NCBI GenBank assembly: GCA_950295325.1
Contig: OX485808.1
Coordinates: 42,307,180-42,371,179 of the forward strand
Direction: 5' to 3'
Length of the DNA: 64,000 nt
From: Polytrichum commune
Lineage: Eukaryota; Streptophyta; Polytrichopsida; Polytrichales; Polytrichaceae
Below the pieces are notes generated by a model that worked only from the letters and a program-made list of their open reading frames with translations, did not search any database and was not told the origin of the DNA. Each line of letters opens with the position of its first letter. The stretch's first letter is position 1. Made by a program: the position numbers and the translations under genes. Of this stretch, positions 46,866 through 63,320 are shown one piece after another.

Positions 46866-47073
46866 GAGATATTTTGGGGCATAATTGGCCAAAATCCTAG
46901 TGTTTCCAAGTTCCAAGTTGTGATCTTTTGGTTTTTCTTTGTTAATTTGATGTATGTTCCGTAGATTCTTCTAAAACGATTGGTAATTTTCCTAAAGTTT
47001 TGAAATTCAACCGGTTAATTCTCAATCTCAACCAGTCCATCTGTAACTAGCAGCCGGTTCTCCCCGTTCATTG
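46866..47073 (+). repeat. Repeat family A, copy 4
   Basis: Matches 8388-8595: GGGGCATAAT, TCCTAGTGTTTCCAAG, CCGTAGATTCTTCTAAAACG, CAACCGGTTAATTCTCAA, AGCAGCCGGTTCTCCCC. Uninterrupted, so it gives the best view of the unit. Confidence 0.75.
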
Positions 47074-47649
47074 CCCTGTAACACTATGTACTACCCAACC
47101 AAAGGTGAATCAAGTGGATGTGGGGAAACTCCTCCCAAAGTACTATACATGGACATTTGTGCTTGGGCAGGTTGGTGATGGTATTGGAAATAATGCATCA
47201 CCGTTATGGGCCCTCCACAGAATTGCAGGAATGGGTTGGACATCAAGCCCAATTCTGGATCAGATAAATTTTGATGTTGGTTGAGATCGAACCCCTCTAC
47301 TAGCTGCCTCTTTCCTTCCCATGAGGAAAACCTAATAAAAGTTTACAAATAATAATTATTAATCAATTATAGCCACTTCATATTGCCCATAACTTTGTCA
47401 TGTGATTCTTTACAAATGCGACTACAGGAAGTGAGTATTGTTTTCTGGGGTGTTTCATTATGGCTTGCAAAAGATGTGAATAGAGAATTGTTTCTGAGAA
47501 TTTTCAAGTGGACACAAGTCTGACGACTTGAAGAAGTTGTTTTTCAAGGATTGTTCATGGATAATCAAATACATGCATGCTATTATAATCTGCTAAATTT
47601 TCCCAACCTTCAAGAAATGCATGTCAAACTATGTCCAAAATGAAGGACA

Positions 47650-48165
47650 ATGTTTCACCACTCCCTTCCGAAATTGCAGAAGTTGCATTGGATAAAAACA
47701 CATGTCCCTGACTGGAGCACATCAGCATACTCAAATGGAAACCTATTTGCCCCTGCCTCTTTGCCCAAAAAAACGGGAGTTTTCCTCAAGGTGTTATTGG
47801 ACCCTAGTTTTGTGGATCCAGGTCTACACACAACCCTCCCCTAGTTGTTGAGAAGGAGAATCAAGATTGGACTCATCAACCTTGGGAGATTGGCTTTCTC
47901 AAACTATATGCAGAATCCAGAGTTTAAACCGCCAAGATTTGGCAAGAACGTGGTTCCAACTCAAGAAACTGCTCCACCTAGTTTAAAAGAACCGAGTTTT
48001 AAACTTGGTGCTAGCCGCAAGTCCCTGAGGGAGTATTCTGGACCTAGATCCACATGTAAACCCATCTCTTTGTTTTTAGAGATGTATAAGAACACATATG
48101 ATGATCTCCTCGTACACCATTATGATAATTTTCCAATCTTGACAGAAGTTAGGTTTCGAAATTGA
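47650..48165 (+). pseudogene. Unrecognised coding-like stretch, broken
   Basis: About 170 codons in one frame have a composition like real protein (for example PEFKPPRFGKNVVPTQE and SLFLEMYKNTYDDLLVHHYD), interrupted so that no full-length product is possible. I recognise no family. It may be a fragment of a host gene or an old transposon or virus-like fossil. It is AT-balanced compared with its AT-rich surroundings. Confidence 0.3.
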
Positions 48166-51042
48166 CCCAAATCGCCAAGAAAGCCAACGTGTTATTTTTC
48201 CAACAAAGGGGTGATGCATTCAGTGATGACCATGCCTCACTCCCCTTGTCTAAAAACTAAATGACTAGTGCAGCAGAAATCAACATATAATTACAAACAT
48301 AGAACAATCCATTAAATCAAGTTTTCTGCAAAACAATGCTATGCGCATGGGCTGCGAACATGGACATGCCAACAAAGGCAGCCTCGCAATCATAGACTTC
48401 GTCGAAAACCTAGAATACAAGACAACAAGAACCACATACCAGTTCAAGTCCAACAACTCACAACCGCTCACTGGTAGGTCAGCATGCAAGTCGTTTTTGA
48501 GAGAAAACAATGCCGTCACATATGTGCCGAAATTCTTTACCCTGGCTTAAAATCATGCAAAACTTGGGAATGCAGTACAACCTTGTCGATGAGCACCTGC
48601 AGAATTCTAAGTCACATGGGGGAGGGCGTAATGGACCTGTTCGCCTGCAAGCGCCAAACAATCAAATCTATAATGCTGAAGAGGGAACAAACTCACAGCG
48701 CATGTGCATGTTGACCGCCACGGCCCACTGGAGATTGCTCTTCCGAAAATTATTCACTTTGCGAGTCGGAGCCGTCATCCACTAATGACTTCCACTCCTC
48801 CTCCGCATCGCGGTCCCCGAAGTAATTGGTTTGTGCCACCCAATTTGTAGAAATCAACTTCAAACTTGCAGGCTCCAATCGATAAGTCCATAATTAGAAT
48901 CCATGAGGGAGTACTCTAGACCAAAGTATGATGGACCGTTATACACAACATTGAATCAATTTTTTTGTCCTAGTTAGCATGGTTTGCTACTAACATTGGG
49001 ATGATATGGAGTCGACATGGAGTGGTATTGCAAAATGCAGACTTCTAGGCATGTAGGGGCATCTGTGCACAGTTTGAATTTCAGGAGTTGTATGGCATTT
49101 GGAGATTATTCCCCGGTGCTAGTCGCGGGTGATATATATATATATCACGGGGCACACGAGTTTTGATTGGGGAATTGTGTTTGGTGCAGAGTAGAGCACA
49201 GCAGATGAGAATGTTGTTCAGTCATGTTTTACGTGCGCTGGTGACTCTGAGATATTGCAAGTAATTAAGGTCGATGCATTCATGGTCGACCAGATTCATT
49301 CCACCGCTCACTAGGGTCATCTAGTAATGCTGACATGGATGAGATCTAGGTAAACGGAGGTACAGTAGGTACGGTTTATGTGGTGGCTGGTGGCTGGTGG
49401 CTTGTGATTGAGTATCCTTGCAAGAGTTTTGGCAATTGTCATACCCAAGCATTGGAATTTAGATGAGCGGGTATGAGTTAACCCATAGATTGACTACATG
49501 TTACCGCTTCAAAATTTGTAGCAATTTTCATATTCATGAATCTGCATTCTCCTTAGAATTTGCTCCTCTTCACAGGAGAAATAATGCCCCACTATTACTC
49601 CACCTAAACAGATGCAAACTCTCTTAATTCATCAGTCAGAGATGCCTCAACTTTAATGTACTACCATAAACCAATGGCACTCTTTCGTGGAAGGTGGGTG
49701 CCTCTGGATGATGACAGTAGTAATGCCACCATCAAAAGAGAGACAAAGTTGGGTTCCCGTTGGCGAACTTTGCCTGCATGCAGCCGGAGAATTTTCAGCC
49801 ACATACGTTTCCTGAGAAAATGAAGCAAGTTGTTGTCACTCATGATCCTTATGAAGTCGAGCAGATGGTGGTGCTTTAAAAGGAGACTCGCCAGCAGCGC
49901 ATCAGGAGCATGACAATTTGCATTATTGGTTTGTGTTTTCTTCACATATTGGTTGTGATTCATTTCACGTCAGCCTCAAATTGGTGCATAGAAGATATAC
50001 CACCAGTTCCCTTTCTCACTCGGAGCTTGGAATCCTTGGATATTGGTCCAGTGTGGTAATTGTTTTTCGTGGACACCCATGCCATTCGTCATGGCAGACT
50101 ACTGCAGTCGTTTTTAATGGCGGTTCTAAGACAATTCGGATCATGGTAATGTCTGCCATGTTTGCAAAAATAAATCATCATTTATGTTCATTGTATCGTA
50201 TGTCATGTTACTGAAGGCACTATGATCATAAAAATGTTGGATACAATTGTCAATGTCTCAGCTCAACTATTGGTATAACCTGATGATATCCGACAGTTCA
50301 TGCTATCAGTGTTCGATTTCCATTGCAGTCACACAAAATCAAACTTCATGAATTGGTACCTTGAGAACAAAGGCTTTGTGTTGTTGACTATCGTGGGCGT
50401 CACTAATACAAGTGCCACTTTATTACAATACTGACATAGCAACTAAGGTAGAAATACCATAACCCGTGAAAATAAGGTGATTCACATTGAAGATCTGGTC
50501 TGACAATCATGAGATAATTTTCCACGATAGACGAGAAGGATTCATGAAGAATGCAAGTTGTTTCATATTTTTCTACCCTATACAAAACATGCTACAATTT
50601 TTCAAAGTGGAAAGTTGTCCAACCCCCTAGTCGTTCACTAGATTCTCCCTACACCGAACACAGTAATCCGCATTTCCATACAAAACATCGCCTAAATCGG
50701 TGACCTCATGAGTACATTAACAGGTGACTCCCATTGGCTATACTAAGTGTACACGCATTGAAGTTGTTGCCGAACCATGATCGGTTTTAGAAATGGCACT
50801 TCACCATTATGACGGCGGTCTAGTGCATGGCTAGAGGGTGGTTAACGGGTTATGGTATTTCTACCTTAGCGCTCCGCACATCGCAAAGCAAAAATTATGT
50901 GTGATATTGGCATATTTAGTTACATTGGTCAATATGGTCTAGAGTAACCGGCCATGCACATTTTGGTGTGGCTAAGCTATTCTACTACTGACAAATGTGA
51001 ACCTCTAGTTGCAACATCCATTCAAAATGTCCGAATATGATG

Positions 51043-51392
51043 CTACACTAAATAGTCCTATTAGTGTGGGTGCAAAATTAGCCTGAATCTAATTAATGTG
51101 GGCCACACTAATTTTCTAGTCAAGGTGGAATTAATGTGGGTCCAAGACCCTAGGACTTCCCCTGAATCTTTGTGGACACTTCTGACCTGAATATTAGTTT
51201 TAGGACAAAAGTAACACAAAGTAAAAGTAATCACCGATATTAATTTTCGAGAACAACCAATTAATGTGGCCTTTCAACAAGAAAGTTAGCATGGGTTCAT
51301 AAGTAATTGGTCCACATTGATTCTCATACTGAGAATTAGCATGGGCTCCAAAAAATTATTGTGGCCCACATTAGTAGGAATAATTAGTGTAG
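51043..51392. mobile_element. MITE-like element G with about 28-bp inverted ends, 350 bp
   Basis: The left end reads CTACACTAAATAGTCCTATT then AGTGTGGG. The inverse of the right end reads CTACACTAATTATTCCTACT then AATGTGGG. The interior has repeated TTAATGTGG motifs in both orientations. Noncoding. Target duplication unclear. The terminal CTACACTA resembles the TACACTA of element F, so F and G may be related. Confidence 0.7.
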
Positions 51393-51639
51393 TAGTGGCC
51401 TACATTTGCACCCCAAATTTGATGTTGAAACTCAAAATAGCAACCTTGATTCAAAATTGCTAACTAGATGAGACAATTCCCAATTAGATCTAACAACCAA
51501 GATTGTCTACGAAGTCAAAAGTGCCCACGATAGGGCCATATACCTTGAATGTTCTATTTTTGCAATATGCCAATTGGGAGGACAAGAGCCCAATACTTCT
51601 ATATGAGGGTTGATGCTAAGAGGCAATTGACGAGAAGGA

Positions 51640-52100
51640 ATTATTGCATACAAGCACACCCCTCACTCTTTCAAGGCTTATAAGTTTTGAAATAGTATAC
51701 AACATGAAGGTTACTATTCTTAGTTCATTTCACACCATAATTAGGTTCAAAGACCCCACATTAATCTAGTCCAAGTCATTTGAGATGAATCGGCCATAAA
51801 GCTATAAGGGTTGAGTTTCTATATTGGATGGACAAGAGGTACGAACATAAGCAATTCATGCCTTCTACCATATCAAGATACAAGAAAATAAGTACTTAAG
51901 ATACTACATCATTTATTACAAATAGTGTGGACCACACTAATTCGAAGTGAAAGATCTTTAAAAATTAACGTTTACCACCACAACTATAAATTAAGCACCA
52001 AATTTTGGTTACAAATAGTAAGATTATCACATACGAGAATACCCCTCATCCCTCCAACACAACATCAACTTGACCCCCTATAGGTTAGTTGCCGTTTCAT
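51640..52100. repeat. Dispersed repeat family H, second copy (fragmented)
   Basis: Phrases TTTGAAATAGTAT, TTTCACACCATAATTAG, AGATGAATCGGCCA and CCCTCATCCCTCCAAC recur near 2130-2240 and 61220-61300. Fragment order differs between copies, so boundaries are uncertain. Confidence 0.4.
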
Positions 52101-52125
52101 CTCTAATGAAGATCTTGAAGGCTAC

Positions 52126-52370
52126 ACTACATATTGTATTTAGTGTCACATGGTATTTTATGTCATTGTGGTAACTTTTCAAATGACACTTATCATGAAT
52201 AAGTGTATAAATATTGTCATCTCACCTTACTTTAGTTCATCCACTTTGGTATAATCTACATCCTCACATTTTGGTAGTAAATATAGTCATTTATTATTAA
52301 AATTTGGATGAAAACTTACCAAGTGGCATTGTTTGCAACATTGTAAATCTGTAAGGTACCTTGTACAACC
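52126..52370. repeat. Partial relative of MITE F
   Basis: It starts with ACACTACATATTGTATTTAG and TGTCA, close to the left end of element F. Interior phrases GTCATTTATTATTAA, AATTTGGATGAAAACTT and CAACATTGTAAATCT match the inverse or direct interior of F. The second terminus is missing. Confidence 0.5.
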
Positions 52371-52715
52371 AAAGCTTGGACATATCGAATTCAACATCGC
52401 TCATTTAACAGCATATTTGTCAACACAATTTGTAAAACTCTTCCTTTCTTTACATTATAAAGAAATGATTTGATACAGAGCTTTTAGCCAGCTGAAGTCA
52501 ATTTCAATGGTCCAGTCATATACAGACCATCTCCTACTCCGTCCTAGCACTATTCTCCTATTGAAACCACTGTACAATACATACACGTAGCAAGTGTGTA
52601 TAGACATCTTCACATTGCATATGCTACACATCTGCAAGGAGACGTCTCTCCAGAATTATCTATCAGAATACATGACACAGGATGGTTGGAATATAGTTAT
52701 GAAGCCAGTCCCCAT

Positions 52716-56570
<3,855 letters not shown>

Positions 56571-56823
56571 ACTAGTAACTTACTACTTGGTCGGTGACCG
56601 GCTGGTGTCGGTCACTGGTGTAAGTTCACCAAATTTGGGGGTTCGGAAAAGGATCGGAATTTGGAAAGTTTATTATGTCAGAGTCCGCCACGTCACCCTT
56701 CAAGGCGAAGCTTATTATCTATCATTAAATTCTGGATATAGGTTTTCCTTTTAATAGCACTTCACACCCCTTTTAGTTGTCTTTATTTTTCTGTTCAGTG
56801 CCAAAGATGGATGATCGTAATAA

Positions 56824-57161
56824 GGGTCACTTCACACACAAGACTGAAGGCCCGTGACCAATGCATTCTAAGATCTCTCATTGGTGGAAAAGGCCGAGAT
56901 CGTCCAAGTTCACTTCACACTAGAAAGTGCAGGTGTAAAGTGCCCAAAGATATTATCATGGATGAAAAGTATACATGAAATCCTACATGGTTAATTATAA
57001 AAAATGTTTCGTGGTCTGGTGGAATTTGCATCAAGTTCAACTTCAAGAGGTAGAGGTATGACACAAATTACAGCATATCATGGCATGGGTATGGCCTTTG
57101 GATGAGAATCGAGGGCCCTCACAATTATATGGTCACGGCCCTTGGGTCGTGCATAAAACCA
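56824..57161. mobile_element. MITE family C, copy 2, about 338 bp
   Basis: It starts GGGTCACTTCACACACAAGA after TAA. It ends near GGTCACGGCCCTTGGGTCGTG, where the last bases of the right terminus have decayed. The interior shares CATTCTAAGATCTCTCATTGG, AGTTCACTTCACACTAG and TTTGGATGAGAATCGAGGGC with copies 1 and 3. Confidence 0.75.
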
Positions 57162-59329
57162 GCACTTGTAAGAGGGTTTTTAGCATATTTTTAGAGTAGA
57201 TTTGCTTTAGCTCTATGCATGAATGGCTTTCCGAATTGAGTTAGACATAGTCGAAACAAAAATCATATGAATATACTATGATTTTTTGAAGTCACTAGTT
57301 ACCCTTGGTTTCCTATACCCCTACTTTTCTCTAATGCAAACATTTCTCAAAAATGTCCCAACACTTGCCCAAAACCCACCCTGATCTCTCCCAAAATCCT
57401 CTTGCATTCAACACTAATTTTTGTTGGGGTGTTGATTATAGCACCTCCACTCCACCTCAGTGATTGAGATTACCTATTTGTAAAAGGTCGTCTGAAAGGT
57501 TTAAGTATGGAAATTTATCTTGTGTTTTGACTGCATTTTCAAGTACATGTTCAAAACACCTACCATCAATAAGGGTGGGAAACATTGATTGGTATGAAGA
57601 GTTGGGAAGTTGTAATTTTTTAGAACATCAACACCTATTTACTTCAAATTTACTAAACCTAAAATTTAAAAATGGAGTTGGATAGTTGTCATATGTATGA
57701 ACAACAATGTGGTGGCTTTGACATGATTGAGTTGTTCTTGGGAAAGTGAAAGTACCATGTGTCACAAAGCTATTGACTAAAACATGTCGCAAAGTTGATG
57801 TGGCAACATTAAGTTAGGTTGGATATGCAAATTGATGAACCCATTACTATATGTTTGTTTACCTACTAACTATATGTAGTAGAGGGAGAACTATTTTGCT
57901 CAAAGGTCGCAAAGGACAAATAGAAGTTGTTTTCCCAAGGTAATGTGTTCATTGGGTTTGGAGTAGCATCCCATAACTTGTTGCCAGGTCAAGAATGCCA
58001 TTCAAGTGGACTTCGTACCACAAATTATTTTTTCTTTTGCAAAATGCAACCTAGGGATTTCAAACCACGTACAATATTCAACTTGATGCACTACACTTAG
58101 AAAGTGTAATAATGGAGATGGGGAAATAATGCAAATGAGAAATTTCTATGGACCACACACCAAGACAAAAGCACTATGAAGACTGTAGTGGATAAAGAGT
58201 AAAGATCTTGGACATGTGTCAACTTTACGAACACACACACACACACTCTATTCACTCCAATTTCCTCGGAGACCATAGTTCTTATTCTTTTTGTGTCGTT
58301 TTTTCTCCAAGACCCCATTACCGTGGACCATCATAAATCAGATGTATGTTATATACTTCCATTGTAAACAATTAAGTCATGAAAGTGAGCATAATAGAGT
58401 GGTCCACATTAAGTATTTGGCAAATCTCATAAGGATTTGATAATGCCCACATTTATATTCAGTTTTGAAAACTATCATGGATTCTTCATATTAAACATGG
58501 TTCCCATAAATCACACTTTTCAGTGGAATCCAAGATCTTGGGCAATCTACTTCTGAAAACCCTCAACTAGTATTTAGATCATCATAAACTTTTTGGCCAA
58601 TTCCAAACTAAATTGTCGCCACATGCCCCTTGTACTATCTCCACAATGATGCCACATGTTTCCACATATCATATCCACAATCTTTTTCATACATAATCAT
58701 GGCTACATGAAAAACACAAATAGAAACACAAGTGTTTGCATTTCCAACAATTGTGTGCTTATTTTTTAACTTATCAAAAGTCCATAATTTCCTAAATATC
58801 GATTCCTCTTTGGTCTCCATCCTTAGGAGCTAATAACAACATTTGAAGAATACTCAATACTACTGTAAAAAAAAATTAACATGCACAAACATAAGTTGAG
58901 AAAGTTTGGAGAACTTCCACTTTGTGAAATGAACATGTGTCATTGTTATGAACATCCTATTTAGATACTAACAAGAGGACAAAAGAAACACCTCCTCAAC
59001 TTAAAGCACAGAATAAGTATAGTCGTGAGTAAGGGTACCATGTGTCATGTGGTTATTGGTGGGAGCATGTAAAAGTTGATGTGGTATTATAAACAAAACT
59101 GAGCTGGCAAAACGCCTAATCTGATAAGATGGCGCATTAATTCAAAGCCATATTCCTAACAAGCTCTTCCAATAAAATGAAATGAAACTAAATCAATTTT
59201 AATTAAAGTCCAAGAAGCCAAAAAGGCTAATGGAACTGAAAATGCATGATGATGATTTCAAATCAACTTGGTGGTCCAATTGAAAGAAAACACTTGAGGC
59301 TCCCTGGGACTACGTTCTCAAATGGTGAT

Positions 59330-59480
59330 GGAAACTTTTCTCAAATGGGTTTATGTATGGGACATCCCAACACAAAATGTGCCTCATTTTCAACTGCATT
59401 ATAGGAGCAAAAAGTGGCATAGTCTAGTATCTCTAGAGATAGGGATAGTTGACCAATGAGAACAATTACACTTTGCTCCA
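59330..59480 (-). mobile_element. LINE-like remnant, short
   Basis: It shares ACAAAATGTG, CTC(A/G)TTTTCA, TATTATA-like and AGAGATAGG(G/A)ATAGT with 62880-62960, the end of the longer remnant on the same strand. Too short to classify alone. Confidence 0.35.
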
Positions 59481-60007
59481 TCTTAATCTCACTCCTAAGT
59501 GACTACTGCAATCAACTAAATTTCTAATAAAATTTGGTGAGTAACCTGTAGGCTATGACAAACATGGCACGGGGCGGGCTCCGAGAATAAAATCTCTAAC
59601 ACCATAACAATAAGAAATGCTAACATGGTGGGTTTGACTTTTGCCACAAAAATATAAATAAATAAATAAATCATGAAGAAGAAGAAGAAAAAAAAGCTTT
59701 TCATGTTAGTATCCAAGAGGAAGATATTTTTGAGCATACTAAAGATAAGTGTCTTTTATCTAAACTTAAGTCACCTTTTAGGCCATCGTGTAACACAGAC
59801 ATACACCTCGTAACATTATTGAACATACTCATGCCATGATACTAGTAAGCGCACTTGAATGCCAAGTGTCATGAGGTGCCACTAATAGTGAAGTTTTTTT
59901 TTAATACTTTTTAAATCATAAGTGTAACCTAGCATATGCCTCAAAATAGAGTAAGTGACAATATTATGCACATGACACTAAATACCATAAACGGTGTATT
60001 GTTGAGT

Positions 60008-60010
<3 letters not shown>

Positions 60011-60047
<37 letters not shown>
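60011..60047. repeat. (AT)n microsatellite
   Basis: About eighteen uninterrupted AT units. Likely length-variable. Confidence 0.95.
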
Positions 60048-60049
<2 letters not shown>

Positions 60050-61199
60050 CATGGGTTGCCCATAACCCTACCATCCTTAGTTTGGGCACTTAACCAATCT
60101 ACATTGATATGTGCAATTAGGTTTCCTTTGGGATGAAGTTGCATCTTTACCCATGCAAATTAATCATATCACAAAAAACATATAACTTTGTTCATCCATC
60201 CTTACAACACCACAATAAAAAGAAACAATCATTGTATTTTTTGTTAATGTTGTAGTAAATATTCAAAATAATGTGGATTGTCAATTAATTAGCGTGAGGC
60301 AACCTAATTGCACATAGCAGTGTAGTCAAGTTCACAAAATTTTGACCTAATTCAACCTTTCAAGTTCAGGCACATAACTACATGATGAAGTCAAGTGTAA
60401 AAACTAATGCTTAGTTAAGTCACCTTTTATACTTATTATTACGGCCCACTATAATTTTGACATACCTTGATGATTTTGGTCAACCATGTAAGTTTTCTAG
60501 ACCCATGCCTTTTTTAAGCCTACATTATTATATGTCTAGGACTAAGAATACAAAATCAATGTTTTTTACTTAAACATCGATGACTTTGGGTTTAACATAT
60601 AAACATCAATATATTATCAATATTTATACCAAAATATAAATTTATTGTAATCATTCTATCATGCTATGTTTGTTAATAAATAATCTACTAATTTAAAAAC
60701 CATCGTAATTTTCAACCCACACATTGAAATACACTAGGCCAATGTTATTTTTACTCATGCTAATTGTCAACCCTCATTGTTAAGTGTAAACGGTGTAGTC
60801 CTTAACTCCAATATCAACTTAGCTTCAAAAAACTCTAGATAGTTTAGAGGAACACACTTGAAGGGAATAAACCACAATTTCTTTGGGGTATGCATATCCT
60901 TGACACAAATGGATGAGAAATCCACTTGCATGCAACAATTCCTCTTGTTGTAAGTTATCGATATTATGACTAGCACATATAGACTTCATTCCCCAACATC
61001 TACCATTGCATATGCAGTCAAAAAAATGCCTCTACAAGTTTATTATGGGTTCATATTAAATTTTACTTCAAAAGACTAATTTGGAGTCTATGACCCTGAT
61101 TTAAATATGGATAAAATTATTAATTATCGAGCTCTACATAGGAGTCAACGTCTTCACCCTCCCCATTGATAGTTTGTGTGAGCATGTGCCCAACACCGA

Positions 61200-61410
61200 A
61201 GAGAGGAGATCATCCCATACAGATGTACCTCTCATCCATCCATCCATCTTGGGACTTGACTCCCTATAGGTTTGTGGCCAATTCATCTCAAATAACTTGG
61301 ATCATAATAGACCACTTTGGGGTTTTTAAAGCCAACTCCAGTGTCAAATCACCTCATATTATTCCAGGGTTTTCATATTGGATAAAGGAACACTTGTATG
61401 TGATTCTCAT
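61200..61410. repeat. Dispersed repeat family H, third copy
   Basis: GATGTACCTCTCATCCATCC, TTGACTCCCTATAGGTT, ATCTCAAATAACTTGGATC and TTTTCATATTGGATAAAGGA recur in altered form near 51700-52100 and 2090-2500. Confidence 0.45.
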
Positions 61411-61629
61411 TCCCTCTCTCTATTACTTGTCACCCCTGCGTGGTTTGGTATTCGTGGCGTCTATGTAAACTCATCCATCGGGGATGAACGGGCTCTAGTA
61501 AAATCAAGTCCCCTATAAAGTCGAGAGCCAGTTCATTATAGTTGAACTCTGCTAAACTAATTTGGGGTCTCACATGCTATTTACAAATTCAAATAATCTA
61601 AAAACAATCATTTACATGCAATAATATAA

Positions 61630-62130
61630 GGACCACTTCACACACGAGACTGAAGGCCCGTGACCAATACACTTCAAGCACTCTCATTGGTGGAGAAGGC
61701 AGAGCTAGCTCAAGATCACTTCACACTACGCTTGAGGGACCAATGGAGTATGTGCATGCAAGACGGATGTAAAGTCTACATGGATCCCTACATGACATCT
61801 AATGAATCATCCATCGGATGGTCACTTGGATTATTTTCAAAAACCACCTCTTGGAGTAGGAATAGCACAAAACCGGGAGACCAAGGCACTCCGAAATCTC
61901 ACAACCGTTGATAAACTGTATTTTATCATGTGTGAGGACCCCACATTGATAGAAATGCATTGAAATAGCATTTGGTCGAGGGCCCAGTCACATAGGACTT
62001 CACACTACAGTTGAGGGCCCGTGATTACACAACAAGATTTTGGAGGGTCTTCGGACGGCCTTTAGACACTTTTCTTTTGGGCTCTCACAATTTCATGGTC
62101 ACGGCTCTTGGCTCGTGTGTGAAGTGGCCC
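61630..62130. mobile_element. MITE family C, copy 3, 501 bp, with TAA target duplication
   Basis: Left end GGACCACTTCACACACGAGA, right end the inverse ending GTGTGTGAAGTGGCCC. It is flanked by TAA at 61627-61629 and again at 62131-62133. This is the cleanest copy and supports a PIF/Harbinger (Tourist-like) origin. It is longer than the other copies; a second CACTTCACACTA segment in the interior (about 62000) suggests an internal duplication or nested copy. Confidence 0.82.
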
Positions 62131-62329
62131 TAATTCACTGCGTTTTCCCCTGCACAATGGATGGGCGTAACTTACACGGACACCACGATTACCTAGCCCC
62201 ATGCGTTTTGCCAAACTGCTTTAGTTGAATTTAATTAATAACCCTGCCTTTTACTTACTGGGCACACAATCCAATAATACATGTCAGCCGTGTGAAGATT
62301 CTAAGGCGTACTTTGGTCACCTCTAAATT

Positions 62330-62700
62330 AGCAAGGGCTACGGATCACCCTAGCCAAATTGGTAGATTGTAGGATCTCCCACATTAAGCGGTGGCGACCT
62401 GGTACACCCGGTGGCCTAACCGGGTACCGCCTGTTCAAAAGCCACCAAGGCGTAGCGTTTCAGATTGATTCTCCTGGCGGTCACGCATCTCCACGCTCAC
62501 ATCCCAGCCGTGCCTTTCCAGAAGATCGACCGCCACGATGTGACCGCGGATCGGACGGCCCAGAATGCTTCCTTGAGGGCCACATCTCCTGCCTTTGATC
62601 ACGCCGCTCCCAAAGGCGGTTGAGCGTTTCCAAGGGCGGGTGTGGTGTGTAAGGTGTGAGAGCCGGTGATGCGGAGCCTATGACCGTGCAGAAAAGACCA
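62330..62700. other. GC-rich island in AT-rich spacer
   Basis: Rich in CG dinucleotides (for example GACCGCGGATCGGACGG) and unlike the flanks. It contains a frame of about 79 codons (62359-62598) with no recognised family. It could be a promoter island, a gene fragment, or a repeat not seen elsewhere in the window. Confidence 0.5.
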
Positions 62701-62879
62701 TTAGAATGGGGTTTTAGTGGTCCTTTTGTTCCGTGCTTGATGGTTTCGTTAAGACGCTACTTACATCTACGACGTTAGTTTGGTTTAAAATAATGAAGGA
62801 TGGATGAAATTTACAAAATTAATCACATCCAAATTAGATGGGCTTTATTTTGTTTTTGTTGTTTGTTTGTTTGTTTTCA

Positions 62880-63320
62880 TCACAAAATGTGTCTCGTTTT
62901 CATCTGTATTATAACAACAAACTTGACATTATCATCAGAGATAGGAATAGTCGACCACCGTCTAACTTCAATGGCAAGTCTATGATTCAAATCGCGGTAA
63001 GTAGCAATGATCTTGCGTTGTGGTGGTGTCCATGATTGCTTCAAGAACAATCCGCATTCATATTTGAGAAAATTATTGAGGAGAAGGCAATCTAGTTTCA
63101 CACATGAGAGGTGGACTAAGTTCCACTCTTTAGCAAGAAAAGCCTCCTTGATATTATTGAATGTGGATTTTGATGTTGTTGTATTTTCCCGATGAGATAG
63201 ACCATGTGATGCCTTCCATGTGGTTGTCGATTTGTGCCAGGTGTCAATCCCTTGTTCGGTAAGGTAGCAGGAAAGCAAGGTTGCTTGACTAACTAACCAA
63301 GAGGAGTTGTTCATCTAAAC
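62880..63320 (-). mobile_element. Eroded transposon-protein tail, LINE-like, longer copy
   Basis: A 144-codon minus-strand frame ends RWSTIPISDDNVKFVVIIQM, aligning with WPTIPIHVDNKMWHYYCHDI at 27490-27780. Upstream it continues with LAKEWNLVHLSCVKLD. The pair shows a common ancestral protein. Lack of a full element and differing disruptions point to old insertions. Confidence 0.4.

Larger units (their letters stand above)
46600..52700. other. Spacer between the helicase and aspartic proteinase genes
   Basis: It holds the helicase 3' flank, one family A copy, a coding-like broken stretch, MITE G and debris of families H and F, each listed separately. The open frames at 48280-48790 and 49660-50210 look like chance or eroded sequence. 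No intact host gene is supported. Confidence 0.5.
57170..61200. other. AT-rich spacer without recognised genes
   Basis: Only short open frames. Contains a (CA)n run at about 58236-58247, an (AT)n microsatellite, a LINE-like remnant and scraps with TGACACTAAATACCATA (about 59967) like the end of element F. Nothing else is supported. Confidence 0.5.

Noticed and set aside
59936-60136. 66-codon frame with repeated isoleucine-tyrosine
   Set aside because: It is a translation of the AT microsatellite.
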